From assembly GCF_023701945.1 (NCBI RefSeq), contig NZ_JABAEF010000030.1, positions 1 through 53,341 of the forward strand: a stretch of DNA of 53,341 bases, in the 5' to 3' direction. The position numbers and the translations under genes are program-made. A model generated the notes under the pieces. The model did no database searches. It saw nothing but the letters and a program-made list of their open reading frames with translations, and was not told the DNA's origin. Below are positions 33,780 to 43,300 of the stretch, in pieces (positions within the stretch are counted from its first letter, which is position 1; each line of letters opens with the position of its first letter). This DNA comes from Rhizobium sp. CG5. Its GTDB lineage: Bacteria; Pseudomonadota; Alphaproteobacteria; Rhizobiales; Rhizobiaceae.

Positions 33780-35906
33780 ATGGCTCGCACTACTGTTGTC
33801 GGCGCATGCCCGCATGACTGTCCGGACACCTGCTCCATCCTGACCACTGTCGAGGATGGGAAGGCTGTCGCTGTCCGCGGCAATCCGGATCACCCGTTTA
33901 CGCGCGGTCGTCTTTGCGTGAAGGTCAACAACTACCAGGACCGCGTCTACAGCGACAAGCGCCTCTTGTATCCGATGCGCCGCACGGGCCCGAAGGGCAG
34001 CGGGCAATTCGAGCGCATCAGTTGGGATGATGCGATCGCGGAGATCGCGGCGCGTTTCAAGGACATCATTGCCACCGACGGCGCGCAGGCCATCCTGCCT
34101 TACAGCTATCTCGGTACGCAGGGCATTATCAACGGGCTCAATGTCGGCGATCCGCTGTTCAACAAGCTGGGCGCCAGCGTCAGCGAGCGCACCTTCTGCG
34201 ATTCCGGTTCCTGCACCGCCTATATGATGACGATCGGCCATACGCCTGGCGTCGATCCGGAAGCCTTCATCCATTCGAAATACATAATCCTGTGGGCCTG
34301 CAACACGCTCAGCACCAATTCGCATCACTGGCCCTTTATCGAACAGGCCCGGAAGAACGGCGCCAAGCTGGTGGTCATCGATCCGGTGCGCACCCGCACA
34401 GCGCGCCTGGCGGACTGGCACATTCCCATCCGCCCCGGCACCGATTGCGCCCTGGCGCTGGCGATGATCCACATCATCATCAAGGAAGGGCTCATCGATC
34501 GCGACTACATCGATGCCCATACCGTCGGTTTTGCCGAGTTGGCGGAACGGGCCGAGCAATACACGCCCGAATTCGCGTCCGCCGAAACGGGCATTCCCGT
34601 GGAGGACATCTACGCGTTGACGCGGGAATATGCCACGACCGCGCCGGCCGTCGTGCGCATCGGCGTCGCTGTCGAACGCCATGCCGGCGGCGGCCAGACG
34701 GTGCGCGCCATCGCCTGCCTGCCGGCCCTGATCGGGGCCTGGAAGCATGTCGGCGGCGGGTTGCTGCAATTGCCGATCTGGGCCTTCCCGGTCAACTGGG
34801 GCGGAATGATGCGGCCCGATCTGCAGCCCGAGACCATGCGGGTCATCAATTCGTGGCAGCTCGGGCCAGCCTTGACCGGCGATATGCCGCTTGATCCACC
34901 AATCCGCTCGCTCTTCGTTTACAACGCCAATCCGATGGCGATGGTCAGCCAGCAGGAAAAGCTGGAGCAGGGGCTGGCACGCGACGATCTTTTCACCGTG
35001 GTCAGCGAGCATTTCATCACCGACACCGCCCGCTATGCCGATATCCTTCTGCCGGCGACCACCCAGTTGGAACAGAAGGACATCATGTTCTCCTGGGGGC
35101 ATCTCTACCTCTCCTACAACAATCCGGCGATCGAGCCCCTGGGGGAGGCGGTGCCGAATACCGAGTTGTTCCGCCGGATCGCCCGCGCGCTCGATATCGA
35201 TGACCCGTTCTTCCACCGCTCGGACGACGAGATGATCGAGCAGTCCATGGACTGGGAAAATCCGGTCATGGAGGGCATCACGCTCGAGGAGCTGAAGGAG
35301 AAGGGCTTCCTGCGTCTGAAGTTGCCGGCTGCCGGCGACTGGGCACCGCACCGCGACGGCAATTTTCCGACGCCGACAGGGAAATGCGAGTTCAAGTCCA
35401 CGCTGGCCGATAACGGCAACTTCGTGGTTCCGTTGTTTCGCCAAGGCTACAACGGCGATCAGGCAGGCGACCCCGTCGATCCCTTGCCGCATTACATCAG
35501 GCCGAACGAGAGCCCGGCCAGCGCACCGGCGCTTGCGAAAAAATATCCGCTCAGCCTGATCTCGCCCAAGAGCCACGCGTTCCTCAATTCCAACTATGGC
35601 AACCTGCCGGCGCAACTTGCTCAGGCGGGCGAGGAGCAGGCGGTCATCCTTCATCCGGACGACGCGAACGCACGCGGGATAGAGGTGGGGGCGCCCATTC
35701 GCGTCTTCAACGATCGCGGTGTCTTCGAAGCTTTCGCCACCGTCTCCGAGGACGTGATGCGCGGCGTTGTGGTTGCGCCCGCCGGTTACTGGCAGCGATC
35801 AAACCGCCGGGGACCCACGGTCCATGCCCTGACGCCTCCCGCTTTCGCCGATCTGGGCCGTGCACCGACATTTTCGGATGTGCTGGTCGAGGTCGCCAGA
35901 TCCTGA
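33780..35906 (+). CDS. molybdopterin oxidoreductase with N-terminal [4Fe-4S] cluster
   Basis: A 708-residue DMSO-reductase-family enzyme. The N-terminal cluster motif is Cys10-x3-Cys14-x3-Cys18-x27-Cys46, followed by RLCVKVNNY. The bis-MGD domains carry VFNDRGVFEAFATVSEDV near the end, and the Mo-ligand region is ERTFCDSGSCTAY at about residues 136-147. No Tat signal, so it is cytoplasmic, unlike most respiratory members. The start at 33780 follows GGGAG. Electron partners are encoded next to it (ferredoxin, ferredoxin-NADP reductase). The sequence does not place it with NarB/NasA, formate dehydrogenase or arsenite oxidase with certainty, so the substrate is open. Confidence 0.85.
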   Translation: MARTTVVGACPHDCPDTCSILTTVEDGKAVAVRGNPDHPFTRGRLCVKVNNYQDRVYSDKRLLYPMRRTGPKGSGQFERISWDDAIAEIAARFKDIIATDGAQAILPYSYLGTQGIINGLNVGDPLFNKLGASVSERTFCDSGSCTAYMMTIGHTPGVDPEAFIHSKYIILWACNTLSTNSHHWPFIEQARKNGAKLVVIDPVRTRTARLADWHIPIRPGTDCALALAMIHIIIKEGLIDRDYIDAHTVGFAELAERAEQYTPEFASAETGIPVEDIYALTREYATTAPAVVRIGVAVERHAGGGQTVRAIACLPALIGAWKHVGGGLLQLPIWAFPVNWGGMMRPDLQPETMRVINSWQLGPALTGDMPLDPPIRSLFVYNANPMAMVSQQEKLEQGLARDDLFTVVSEHFITDTARYADILLPATTQLEQKDIMFSWGHLYLSYNNPAIEPLGEAVPNTELFRRIARALDIDDPFFHRSDDEMIEQSMDWENPVMEGITLEELKEKGFLRLKLPAAGDWAPHRDGNFPTPTGKCEFKSTLADNGNFVVPLFRQGYNGDQAGDPVDPLPHYIRPNESPASAPALAKKYPLSLISPKSHAFLNSNYGNLPAQLAQAGEEQAVILHPDDANARGIEVGAPIRVFNDRGVFEAFATVSEDVMRGVVVAPAGYWQRSNRRGPTVHALTPPAFADLGRAPTFSDVLVEVARS

Positions 35907-35942
35907 CCGACAATTTTGCTTCCCTGAAGAGGTTTATTGAGA

Positions 35943-36248
35943 ATGCCCTATGTCGTTACCGACCAATGCACCGGATGCCGCTATACGGAGTGCGTGACGG
36001 TGTGCCCCGTCGAATGTTTCCACATCGACGATGACATGACCTATATCGACCCCGACAACTGCATCGATTGCGGCGGCTGTGTCCCGGCCTGTCCGGTTGG
36101 CGCGATCCAGCCGTCCTACCTCCTGCCGCCCGACCAGCAGAAATGGATCGAGATCAACAAGCGTCGTTCCGCCGAAACGCCGGTTGTCAACACGCGCCTG
36201 GCGCCGCTTCCCGGCGCCGACGAGCGCAAGAGGGCGATGGGCCTATGA
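35943..36248 (+). CDS. 7Fe ferredoxin (FdxA type)
   Basis: A 101-residue ferredoxin whose cysteine pattern matches Azotobacter FdI. Cys9, Cys17 and Cys50 would hold a [3Fe-4S] cluster; Cys21, Cys40, Cys43 and Cys46 a [4Fe-4S] cluster; Cys12 and Cys25 occupy the positions of its two free cysteines. The C-terminal tail (QQKWIEINKRRS) is also conserved. It starts 34 bp after the molybdoenzyme gene, and its stop overlaps the start of the reductase gene (ATGA). Presumed electron carrier between the two. Confidence 0.9.
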   Translation: MPYVVTDQCTGCRYTECVTVCPVECFHIDDDMTYIDPDNCIDCGGCVPACPVGAIQPSYLLPPDQQKWIEINKRRSAETPVVNTRLAPLPGADERKRAMGL

Positions 36249-37585
36249 CGGTGCCGCGCTATCGTGTTGCCATTGTCGGCGCCGGTCCGAGCGGGTTCTA
36301 TGCCGCCGAAGCATTGCTGCGGTCGGACAAGGACATCGCGGTCGATCTGTTCGAGCGGCTGCCGGTGCCCTACGGTCTGGTCCGGTTCGGGGTCGCCCCC
36401 GATCATCCGAAGCTGAAGCAGGTCACCGCGGTGTTCGAGCGGATCGCGGCAATGCCCGGCTTTCGCTTTGTCGGCGGGGTGGAGATCGGTGTTGATATCG
36501 GCATTGATGACCTGCGCCGATCCTATCACGCGACGATCCTGGCAACTGGTGCCGCGCTGGGCCGCGACCTCGGCCTGCCGGGCGAAAATCTGCCCGGCAC
36601 GCATCAGGCGAGCGACTTCGTCGGCTGGTACAATGGTCACCCGGATTACCGGGATCTGACCCTTGACTTCACCGGCGAGCAAGCGGTGGTTATCGGGCAT
36701 GGCAATGTTGCCCTCGACGTGGCCCGAATCCTCGTTAAGACGCCGGACGAACTGCGCCATACCGATATTGCCGGGCACGCTCTCGAGGCGCTGGCCGAAA
36801 GCCGTATTCGCGAGGTGCATCTGGTGGGACGGGGCGGTCCGGCCGGGACACGCTTCTCCGCCAAGGAGCTGCAGGAGTTCGGGACGCTGGCCGATTGCGA
36901 TCCGGGCGTAGATGCCGATGCCCTCGGCGTTGATCCATTTGCCCTGCCGCAGGCCGCGGACCCGGAACGGAAAATCGCCGTCGGCCTGCTTGAGGCATTC
37001 TCCCGCCACCCGGCGACGAAGAGCAAGCGCTGCCTGTTCCGCTTCCATCTCAATCCTGTTCGTTTCGAGGGAAATGAGCGGGTCAGCCGTGTGCACTTTC
37101 GTTCGGCCGCGGCGGGCGAGGGGATGGCGCAAGACGTGGCGATCGATACTGGCCTCGTCTTCTTGAGTGTGGGCAGGCGCAGTGCGCCGATCGCCGATGT
37201 TCCGTATGACGCCGCCCGCGGCGTCCACGCCAATGCCGGTGGCCGCGTCGGTGTCGAGGCAGAGGGCGTTCCGGGCCTTTATGCGTGCGGCTGGAGCAAG
37301 CGCGGTCCGCAGGGAACGATCGGCACAAATCGCGCCTGCGCGCTCGATACGGTGGAGAAGGTGCTGGCCGATATCGTATCTCTGCCCTCGCCACTCGCCG
37401 CCTCAGCGGACGATTTCGTTGCCTCAATCTGGGCGCGACAGGGCCAACGGCTCGATTTCGACGCCTGGCGTGCGATCGACATGGCGGAAGTGGCCCGTGG
37501 CCGGGCGCTGGGCAAGCCGCGCGAGAAGTTCGTGTCCGTTGCAGAGATGATGGCCGCGGCCACGGGAAGGGATATAGCGTGCTGA
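36245..37585 (+). CDS. ferredoxin-NADP reductase (adrenodoxin reductase type)
   Basis: A 446-residue FprA-like flavoprotein. The FAD motif is VGAGPSGFYAAEAL, then PVPYGLVRFGVAPDH, the signature of the adrenodoxin-reductase group. The NADP motif is GHGNVALDVARIL, and GWSKRGPQGTIGTNRA is near the C-terminus. The enzyme would move electrons between NADPH and the adjacent ferredoxin. The stop shares bases with the moaA start (TGATG). Confidence 0.9.
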   Translation: MTVPRYRVAIVGAGPSGFYAAEALLRSDKDIAVDLFERLPVPYGLVRFGVAPDHPKLKQVTAVFERIAAMPGFRFVGGVEIGVDIGIDDLRRSYHATILATGAALGRDLGLPGENLPGTHQASDFVGWYNGHPDYRDLTLDFTGEQAVVIGHGNVALDVARILVKTPDELRHTDIAGHALEALAESRIREVHLVGRGGPAGTRFSAKELQEFGTLADCDPGVDADALGVDPFALPQAADPERKIAVGLLEAFSRHPATKSKRCLFRFHLNPVRFEGNERVSRVHFRSAAAGEGMAQDVAIDTGLVFLSVGRRSAPIADVPYDAARGVHANAGGRVGVEAEGVPGLYACGWSKRGPQGTIGTNRACALDTVEKVLADIVSLPSPLAASADDFVASIWARQGQRLDFDAWRAIDMAEVARGRALGKPREKFVSVAEMMAAATGRDIAC

Positions 37586-38598
37586 TGGAACCCTCATCCG
37601 CCTGCGCGCTTGTCGACAGTTTCGGCCGCCGGGTGAGCTATCTGCGGCTGTCGGTGACGGACCGCTGCGACCTGCGCTGCGTCTATTGCATGTCGGAGCG
37701 CATGACCTTCATGCCGCGGAAGGACATTCTTTCGCTGGACGAACTGGCGCGTGTCGCCCACGCCTTCATCCGGGTGGGCGTGCGCAAGATACGCATTACC
37801 GGTGGCGAACCGCTTGTGCGCAAGGATGTCATCGAGCTCTTCCGCGATCTCTCGGCATGCCTGCAGGACGGACGCTTGCAGGAACTGACGCTGACCACCA
37901 ACGGCACCCGCCTTGCCCGTTACGCCAGGGATCTGGCGCTTGCGGGCGTGCGGCGAGTCAACATATCCCTCGATACGCTTGATCCGCATCGTTTCGCAGC
38001 CTTGACCCGTGGCGGCTCCCTGGCAACCGTGCTCGAGGGGATCGACGCAGCGCAGGATGCCGGGCTGGCAATCAAGATCAATACGGTCGCGCTAAGCGGA
38101 AGCACGGAAGAGGAGATCGATGACCTGATCGCCTTCACGCACGGGCGCGGCATGGGCCTGACGCTGATCGAGACGATGCCCCTTGGAGAAACGGGGGAGG
38201 ACCGGCTCGACCAGTATCTGCCGCTGGATCGCCTGCGCCGGCAGATAGAGGAGCGATGGTCGCTGACGGATATTGGCCTGCGTACCGGCGGCGGCCCGGC
38301 GCGTTATGCAAGGGTCGCCGAAACCGGCGGCACCATCGGCTTCATCACGCCGATGACGCATAATTTCTGCGAAAACTGCAATCGCGTGCGCGTGACCGCC
38401 GCAGGCGTGCTCCACACCTGTCTCGGCCAGAACGACGCGGCGGATCTGAAGGAGGCCATACGGTCTTCCTGTGACGACGGACTGCTGCTGGAGACGATCG
38501 CCCATGCGCTGAAGCATAAACCCAAGGGCCACGACTTCGTGCTGGATCGCGCATCTGTGCCGCAGATCGCCCGCCACATGTCGGCGACCGGGGGGTGA
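37585..38598 (+). CDS. moaA: GTP 3',8-cyclase MoaA
   Basis: A 337-residue radical SAM enzyme, first step of molybdenum cofactor synthesis. The N-terminal cluster motif is Cys28-x3-Cys32-x2-Cys35 in TDRCDLRCVYCM. The C-terminal cluster sequence is FCENCNRVRVT followed by HTCLG, and the protein ends in the Gly-Gly tail needed for activity. The ATG at 37585 overlaps the previous stop; a GTG six bases earlier is possible. It is fused into the molybdoenzyme operon, without other moa/moe genes, so it probably increases cofactor supply rather than replacing the host pathway. Confidence 0.92.
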   Translation: MEPSSACALVDSFGRRVSYLRLSVTDRCDLRCVYCMSERMTFMPRKDILSLDELARVAHAFIRVGVRKIRITGGEPLVRKDVIELFRDLSACLQDGRLQELTLTTNGTRLARYARDLALAGVRRVNISLDTLDPHRFAALTRGGSLATVLEGIDAAQDAGLAIKINTVALSGSTEEEIDDLIAFTHGRGMGLTLIETMPLGETGEDRLDQYLPLDRLRRQIEERWSLTDIGLRTGGGPARYARVAETGGTIGFITPMTHNFCENCNRVRVTAAGVLHTCLGQNDAADLKEAIRSSCDDGLLLETIAHALKHKPKGHDFVLDRASVPQIARHMSATGG

Positions 38599-38968
38599 TA
38601 TTGCCAAAGAAATGGTGCTGCACCATCATAGTTCTATAGTGATGTCTGCAGCCCGAGAATATTGCGCTCGTCCTCACGCGATCGGACACCCGCCAACTCG
38701 CCTTGCCGACAGCATAGCCGCAATCGTGTCGAAGACGATTCGAGCGATCGAGGCAGCAGCATAGCTGGTCTAAAAAGTCCGGCGAGGTGAGCGTAGAGGG
38801 ACCGCCGGCCTGTGGCATTTGCAAAAGTTCACACTGCTCAGACCTTCCACGAACCGCATCCAGATGAGGAGATAACCGGTACATTCGGTTCCATTTGCGA
38901 CCGACCTCTATCGTTCATCGTCTATCGGGGGCAGTGTTCTAGAAACTTAGCCTGTTTGCCGCCGGTTG
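38599..38968. other. non-coding interval after moaA
   Basis: A stretch of about 370 bases between moaA and attachment site 3. I see no open frame with recognisable family features, no hairpin with a T-tract, and no tRNA. It may hold the promoter-distal end of block B only. Confidence 0.4.
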
Positions 38969-38999
38969 CCGCCGTTTCTACTACCCGTCACTCCCACTC
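38969..38999 (-). other. attachment site 3 (guaA 3'-end type)
   Basis: A 31-bp core identical to site 1 (10234-10264). The minus strand reads Lys-Thr-Ile-Glu-Trp-Glu-stop, matching the GuaA C-terminus (TIEWE) better than the other two copies. It separates the molybdoenzyme block from the protease/nuclease block. The rest of guaA is not here, so this is an internal or secondary attachment site; the gene itself, if still present, would lie to the right of the window. Confidence 0.75.
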
Positions 39000-39225
39000 T
39001 ATTGTCTTTCTTACCATAAGCAGCTGTTTTCATTGCGCAAATTTGTTTCTTCGCCGTTATAGACCGTAAACGAAACTGTCAAAAAGTTAGTCTTTTGATT
39101 TTGCTGGATTATTCGGAACGAGCGCAGCTGAAAAAATTCTGTGACCTATCGAGATCTATCGGTTCTTTGATCGGTCTGTCTGGTGCTTCCTCTGTTGAGG
39201 AGGTGGGTCAAAAAAGTACCGTCAA
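38969..39225. repeat. element-end repeat, copy 3
   Basis: After the att core it shares CTGTCAAAAAGTTAGTC then TTGATTTTGCTGGAT, GAAAAAATTCTGTGACCTAT then CGAGATCTATCGG, and AAAGTACCGTCA with copies 1 and 2. The interval up to the nuclease gene at 39382 has no other gene. Confidence 0.72.
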
Positions 39226-39381
39226 TGACTTCCCGTCGTCGATGACTCAGTTACTTTTTCGACGGGTTCATTTGTCACAACACCCATCCTGATGAAGTGC
39301 TTGCCGAATTAGTGTGCCGCCTCAGGATCGATGTAAAGACTCGATCTTGCGGTCGTCTGTATCCGCCACTGCCGTATTGGC

Positions 39382-40341
39382 TCAAACTCTGATGTCGGCC
39401 GGCGATCGCAGCTCAGCGATGATCGCCGTTCTGGTTGCCGCCTCCTCATTCGAGAAACCGTCAAAGTCGGCAAGACCGTTGAATGACAGTCCAGTCATGC
39501 GTTCGATAGACACGACGCTACGCTGGTAGGTCTTGAAGGCACCAAATACCGCCTCAAGGTGCTTTAGCTCCGAGACCTGATCGACGATATAGGCGGTGCT
39601 CGAAGGGCGCCCGTTGTCATTGACGAAGCTCAGCACTTTCCAGTAGGCGGTTGGGATCTGCACGCCGCGATAGGTTCGATCGCTGTCCTTGAAAAGCGGT
39701 CCCGTAAAAACCGTGACTTTGGTGTCCTGAGCCTTGGCGTTGCCAAGCACATAATCCTCGAGGCTCAGCCAAGTCTTTTGATTGAAATTTGCCGCCTGCG
39801 GCGAGCAGTTAGTGAAGTGGAAGGTATCGCCATTGGCGACCTCGGCGCTTTCTCCCCAGACCGGATCTTGGCGGCGCACCAGATGGCCGCGATCGAGGAT
39901 GTTGTCGACGTAGAGGTCCTCGCCGATCTGGAACTCGTCGGCGATGCGGCCGTCCAGGAACCACTTGTCGTTCTTGCGTTCGACGTCGCCTGGATGCTCG
40001 CCGTCAATGTTGACCGCCACGAACATAGCTATTCGCCGCGCCGAGTGCATCACAACGCTGAAATGCTCGTAGTCAAGGCGGCCTTCTGTTGAACCTGATA
40101 CAGGGGCCACGAACCGCTTGAGCTCGCCCAAGGGTGTGGGAAGGGGCACCGTAAAACCGAGGAAATCTTCCCCGTAACCGACGCGCCCTGCGAAATTCGC
40201 AGGGGGCGTACGTTGAGGCCGCCGCCGCGCTTCCAAGCTTTCCAATTCGTAGCCCGCGGCCGCGTCGCTGTCAGCATCCGCTGGACCGCCCAAGCGAGAA
40301 AGATCGTGGAGACGCGGTCGATACGAAAGATCGATGGTCAC
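39382..40341 (-). CDS. NUC1-family DNA/RNA non-specific endonuclease
   Basis: A 319-residue protein with the beta-beta-alpha-metal nuclease fold. The motif DRGH puts the general base at His153, followed by TNCSPQAANFNQKTW with the metal-binding Asn at about 187 and the conserved Glu at about 194. The first ~70 residues are not recognised and may tether or inhibit the enzyme. There is no signal peptide, which is unusual because most NucA/EndA relatives are secreted; a cytoplasmic nuclease needs restraint. The GTG start overlaps the stop of the STAND gene, so it is the last of four coupled genes. Confidence 0.88.
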   Translation of the reverse strand: MTIDLSYRPRLHDLSRLGGPADADSDAAAGYELESLEARRRPQRTPPANFAGRVGYGEDFLGFTVPLPTPLGELKRFVAPVSGSTEGRLDYEHFSVVMHSARRIAMFVAVNIDGEHPGDVERKNDKWFLDGRIADEFQIGEDLYVDNILDRGHLVRRQDPVWGESAEVANGDTFHFTNCSPQAANFNQKTWLSLEDYVLGNAKAQDTKVTVFTGPLFKDSDRTYRGVQIPTAYWKVLSFVNDNGRPSSTAYIVDQVSELKHLEAVFGAFKTYQRSVVSIERMTGLSFNGLADFDGFSNEEAATRTAIIAELRSPADIRV

Positions 40342-43300
40342 GATGTATCCCCCATTTTTGAATTGCGTATAATCAAATTGTCAGAAAGCAAGTCATCCAT
40401 CGAGCGCGAGGCCGGCACCAGGTCCACAGCGTCATAAGGTGCGAGAAGTAACGAGTCGTAAGCCTGCACGAGTTTTGCGACAGCGTGAAAACGGCGGCTG
40501 AATTTCCCTTGGCGTGCGAGCGCCGAGAACAACGGAGAGGTAAGGCCGGCGAGATCAATGAAAACGACGAAACGTGCGAGCAGATAATCCACTTCGCGCA
40601 GGTTGTTCCGGGTATTTCGGAATAGGTCGGATACACAGTCTGTCGGCCAGAAGGGAGCAAACTGCGTGATCTCCGCTACCGCCGCAGCGAAGATAGTTTC
40701 ATCGGCGGCAGCGGCGTCCCCGAGGGCGGCGCGCACGGGGTCGTAGAGTTCCGGCGACCGCCCCCGTAGCAGCGAACCGAGGGTACGGCGCGTGATTGGC
40801 GGGAGTTCAGATGCTGACCACCAAGAGTATGGATTGCTGATAGGAAAGAAAATGCTATCGCCACCGTCGTCAAGAATCCTCAGGTCGGACGACAGCGGAG
40901 GAGAGTGCTGAAAGTCAGCAAGTCGGCGTTGCAGTTCTTCGGGTAATTGAACAATTGAAGGTGGCACCCCGGGCACAGACGCCTCTGTACTTGGTGTGGG
41001 TGACCAAAGCGCCAGCAATCGTACGACGTCCGGTCTCACTTCGAAGGCATGTTGTGGTGCTAGCAAACGGTCTTTGTCCCAGTAATTCGCCAGCACGCGA
41101 AGGCGCAGGGACAAGATTGAGGTGACCGGAGCGCTTTCGATCACCGGATAGGTCTTGATGGCATCGCGATACGGAGGTTCGTCTTTGAACGAGGGCGCCC
41201 GACCGAGCGCCACGGTCGCAATTGCGAGCGAAAGCAAGGTCCCTAGCCGGAATGGGGTGTTATTGGACAGCGCGTTGATGTGCTGCGAGTCAACTACTGC
41301 CCACTTCAGAAGTGACTCATCGCCGGCTCCCGCAGTCAAACAGGACAAGGCCCATTTCCAGGTCCAATGACTGGTGGTGTCGCCCAATTTGTCGAGAGGT
41401 GGTTCTTCCTGAGCTCGCTCACATAGTTGCGCCGCTGCATAGGTCCCGTAGCTGACGACTCCGTTGAAATCAGCCTCAGCAAACATCGATTCAATGCGTT
41501 GCGCCGTCTCCTTGTCCTGGAGGACATCGATCTGGTCGCCTAGGAAACGCCCGACGGTTGCGACGCTGGGTTCAGAAGGGATAGGAGGAGATACGAAAAT
41601 TGACGAATCTGCCTCAATGCCGGTTCGAACGCTTTCTTCCTCATCTCCAACATCGAAATGCCGAGAGGTGATGCCCGATTTGGTACGTCGAGATTGACGG
41701 GTCGCGTCCACTTCGCGGCGCTGCCGAACCGGGAGGGCGGCAGTTTCTTCAACAGAAAGGCCCTCGTCGGAGCGTGCCTCACGACGAAGTACGGCGCGCG
41801 CAGTGGTCGGCATCGCTGAAACATCCTCGCCCGCGACGTCGAGGACGCGGCGAACGAGACTTGGATCGGCTGCGAGGGCTGTGACTTCACCGAGGAATGC
41901 ATCATGATATGCGGCAAGCACGGCTGCGTTGAGTTCATTGACGCCGCCCGAGCGGTACCACTGCGCTGCTACCCGATGCACGGCGCGAACTGTCTCGCGC
42001 ATTTCAGTATTGGCATTCTCGGCCGGGGTCAGATCACCATTCAGCATCGGCAGCATGATGCGGCGCAGCACCGGAATGTGGCGTACCGCGTCATCACCGA
42101 CGCGCTCCACCAACCAGACCTCGCGCGACAGCGCGCTAAAGAGATCGCGCGCCCGTTGCTCGTCGATAGCGCCAAGACCCGTAGGCACTGCAAGCACGTG
42201 GCGGATAAGCTCAGGTGTGACGACGCTCAAGGCAAGGCCGGGGTGGGCCAGCCGAACAAGATCGCCGCGCGGCACCAGCCGCTCACCAGTGGCATCGTTG
42301 ATAATGTGATCCTTGAGGCGATCTAGGAATCGTGAGTAGAGCACGCGGGTGCTTGCCGCGGCGCCCAGTATCCCTGTCCCCTGCGCCGCACCAATGACCT
42401 CGTCGATCTCCTGGGCGTTGCGGCCGCGCGCGAAGGCGGCAAGCAGGATGAGGATCAAGGGGAAGCGGGGCAAGACTTGGACGATCCGCTGCGCGCGGGC
42501 CTTCGTGAAGACGTGACGGTCGGCGCGGCCCCGCAGGAACTCGCTGGCTGCATCGATATCGAGTTCCCCAACTTCCCAAGACGCCTCGAACCAGCGCGCC
42601 GACGTCGACTTGTCTGTGGGGAATGGATCAGCGCGCCCTGCGATAATCGCGCGAACTGCACCAAACACCGGCTCAGAATCGGCTGAAACAAGCCTAGTCA
42701 AAGAATCGATGAAGCTCAGTACCAGCCCGAATGGCTCCTGACTGAGGGACGCTGCACGAATATCGGAGCGCACCAGCACTTCCTCGAACGTGTCGACAAT
42801 TACCACCAGAGTTTGCGAAGCAAGCGCGCCGTCACCCAGCGCCTTCTGAAGTTCCTCGCGCATGCCGGAGACGACGAGAAGGCTATCAGTTCCGGTGAGG
42901 CGATCGACGTCAGTCGTCTTCAGCGTCCGGTTGTGCAATTCCTGTCGCGCGTTACTGCGAATTTTTGATAGCGCCGCGTCAAGCCCCGGCCTCGCGAATC
43001 CGATCTGGCGCGTGAGTTCGTTGAGCCATTCGCGCTCGCCACCCAGCGCGACGTTCCGCTGGTCGAAGTCGAGGCAGGCAACAATCGGCCCGGACCAGTC
43101 TGAGCGCTGCGTCCGCCGCATCAGATCGGCAACAAGCGCAGACTTGCCAGAACCGCCAATGCCGGTCAGCAGAAGCGGACGCAACCGAACTGGTTCGCCC
43201 GCAGGTGGAGCCATTCGGATGAAGGGTGACATGATCGCGCCCTCGGCAATATATCGATCGAGCGCTTTGGTAGCATCGTCACGTCCAAACAGCTTTGTGG

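Noticed and set aside
33753..35654. 633-residue minus-strand frame opposite the molybdoenzyme
   Set aside because: The molybdoenzyme has Fe-S cysteines and domain motifs along its full length; the antisense frame is compositional.
33780..35906. Assimilatory nitrate reductase
   Set aside because: The N-terminal cluster fits, but there is no NirB/NirA or nitrate transporter nearby and the Mo-ligand region is not clearly of the Nas type.
38969..38999. Intact guaA gene starting to the right of site 3
   Set aside because: The upstream codons beyond Lys-Thr-Ile do not continue into GuaA sequence; only the end is present.
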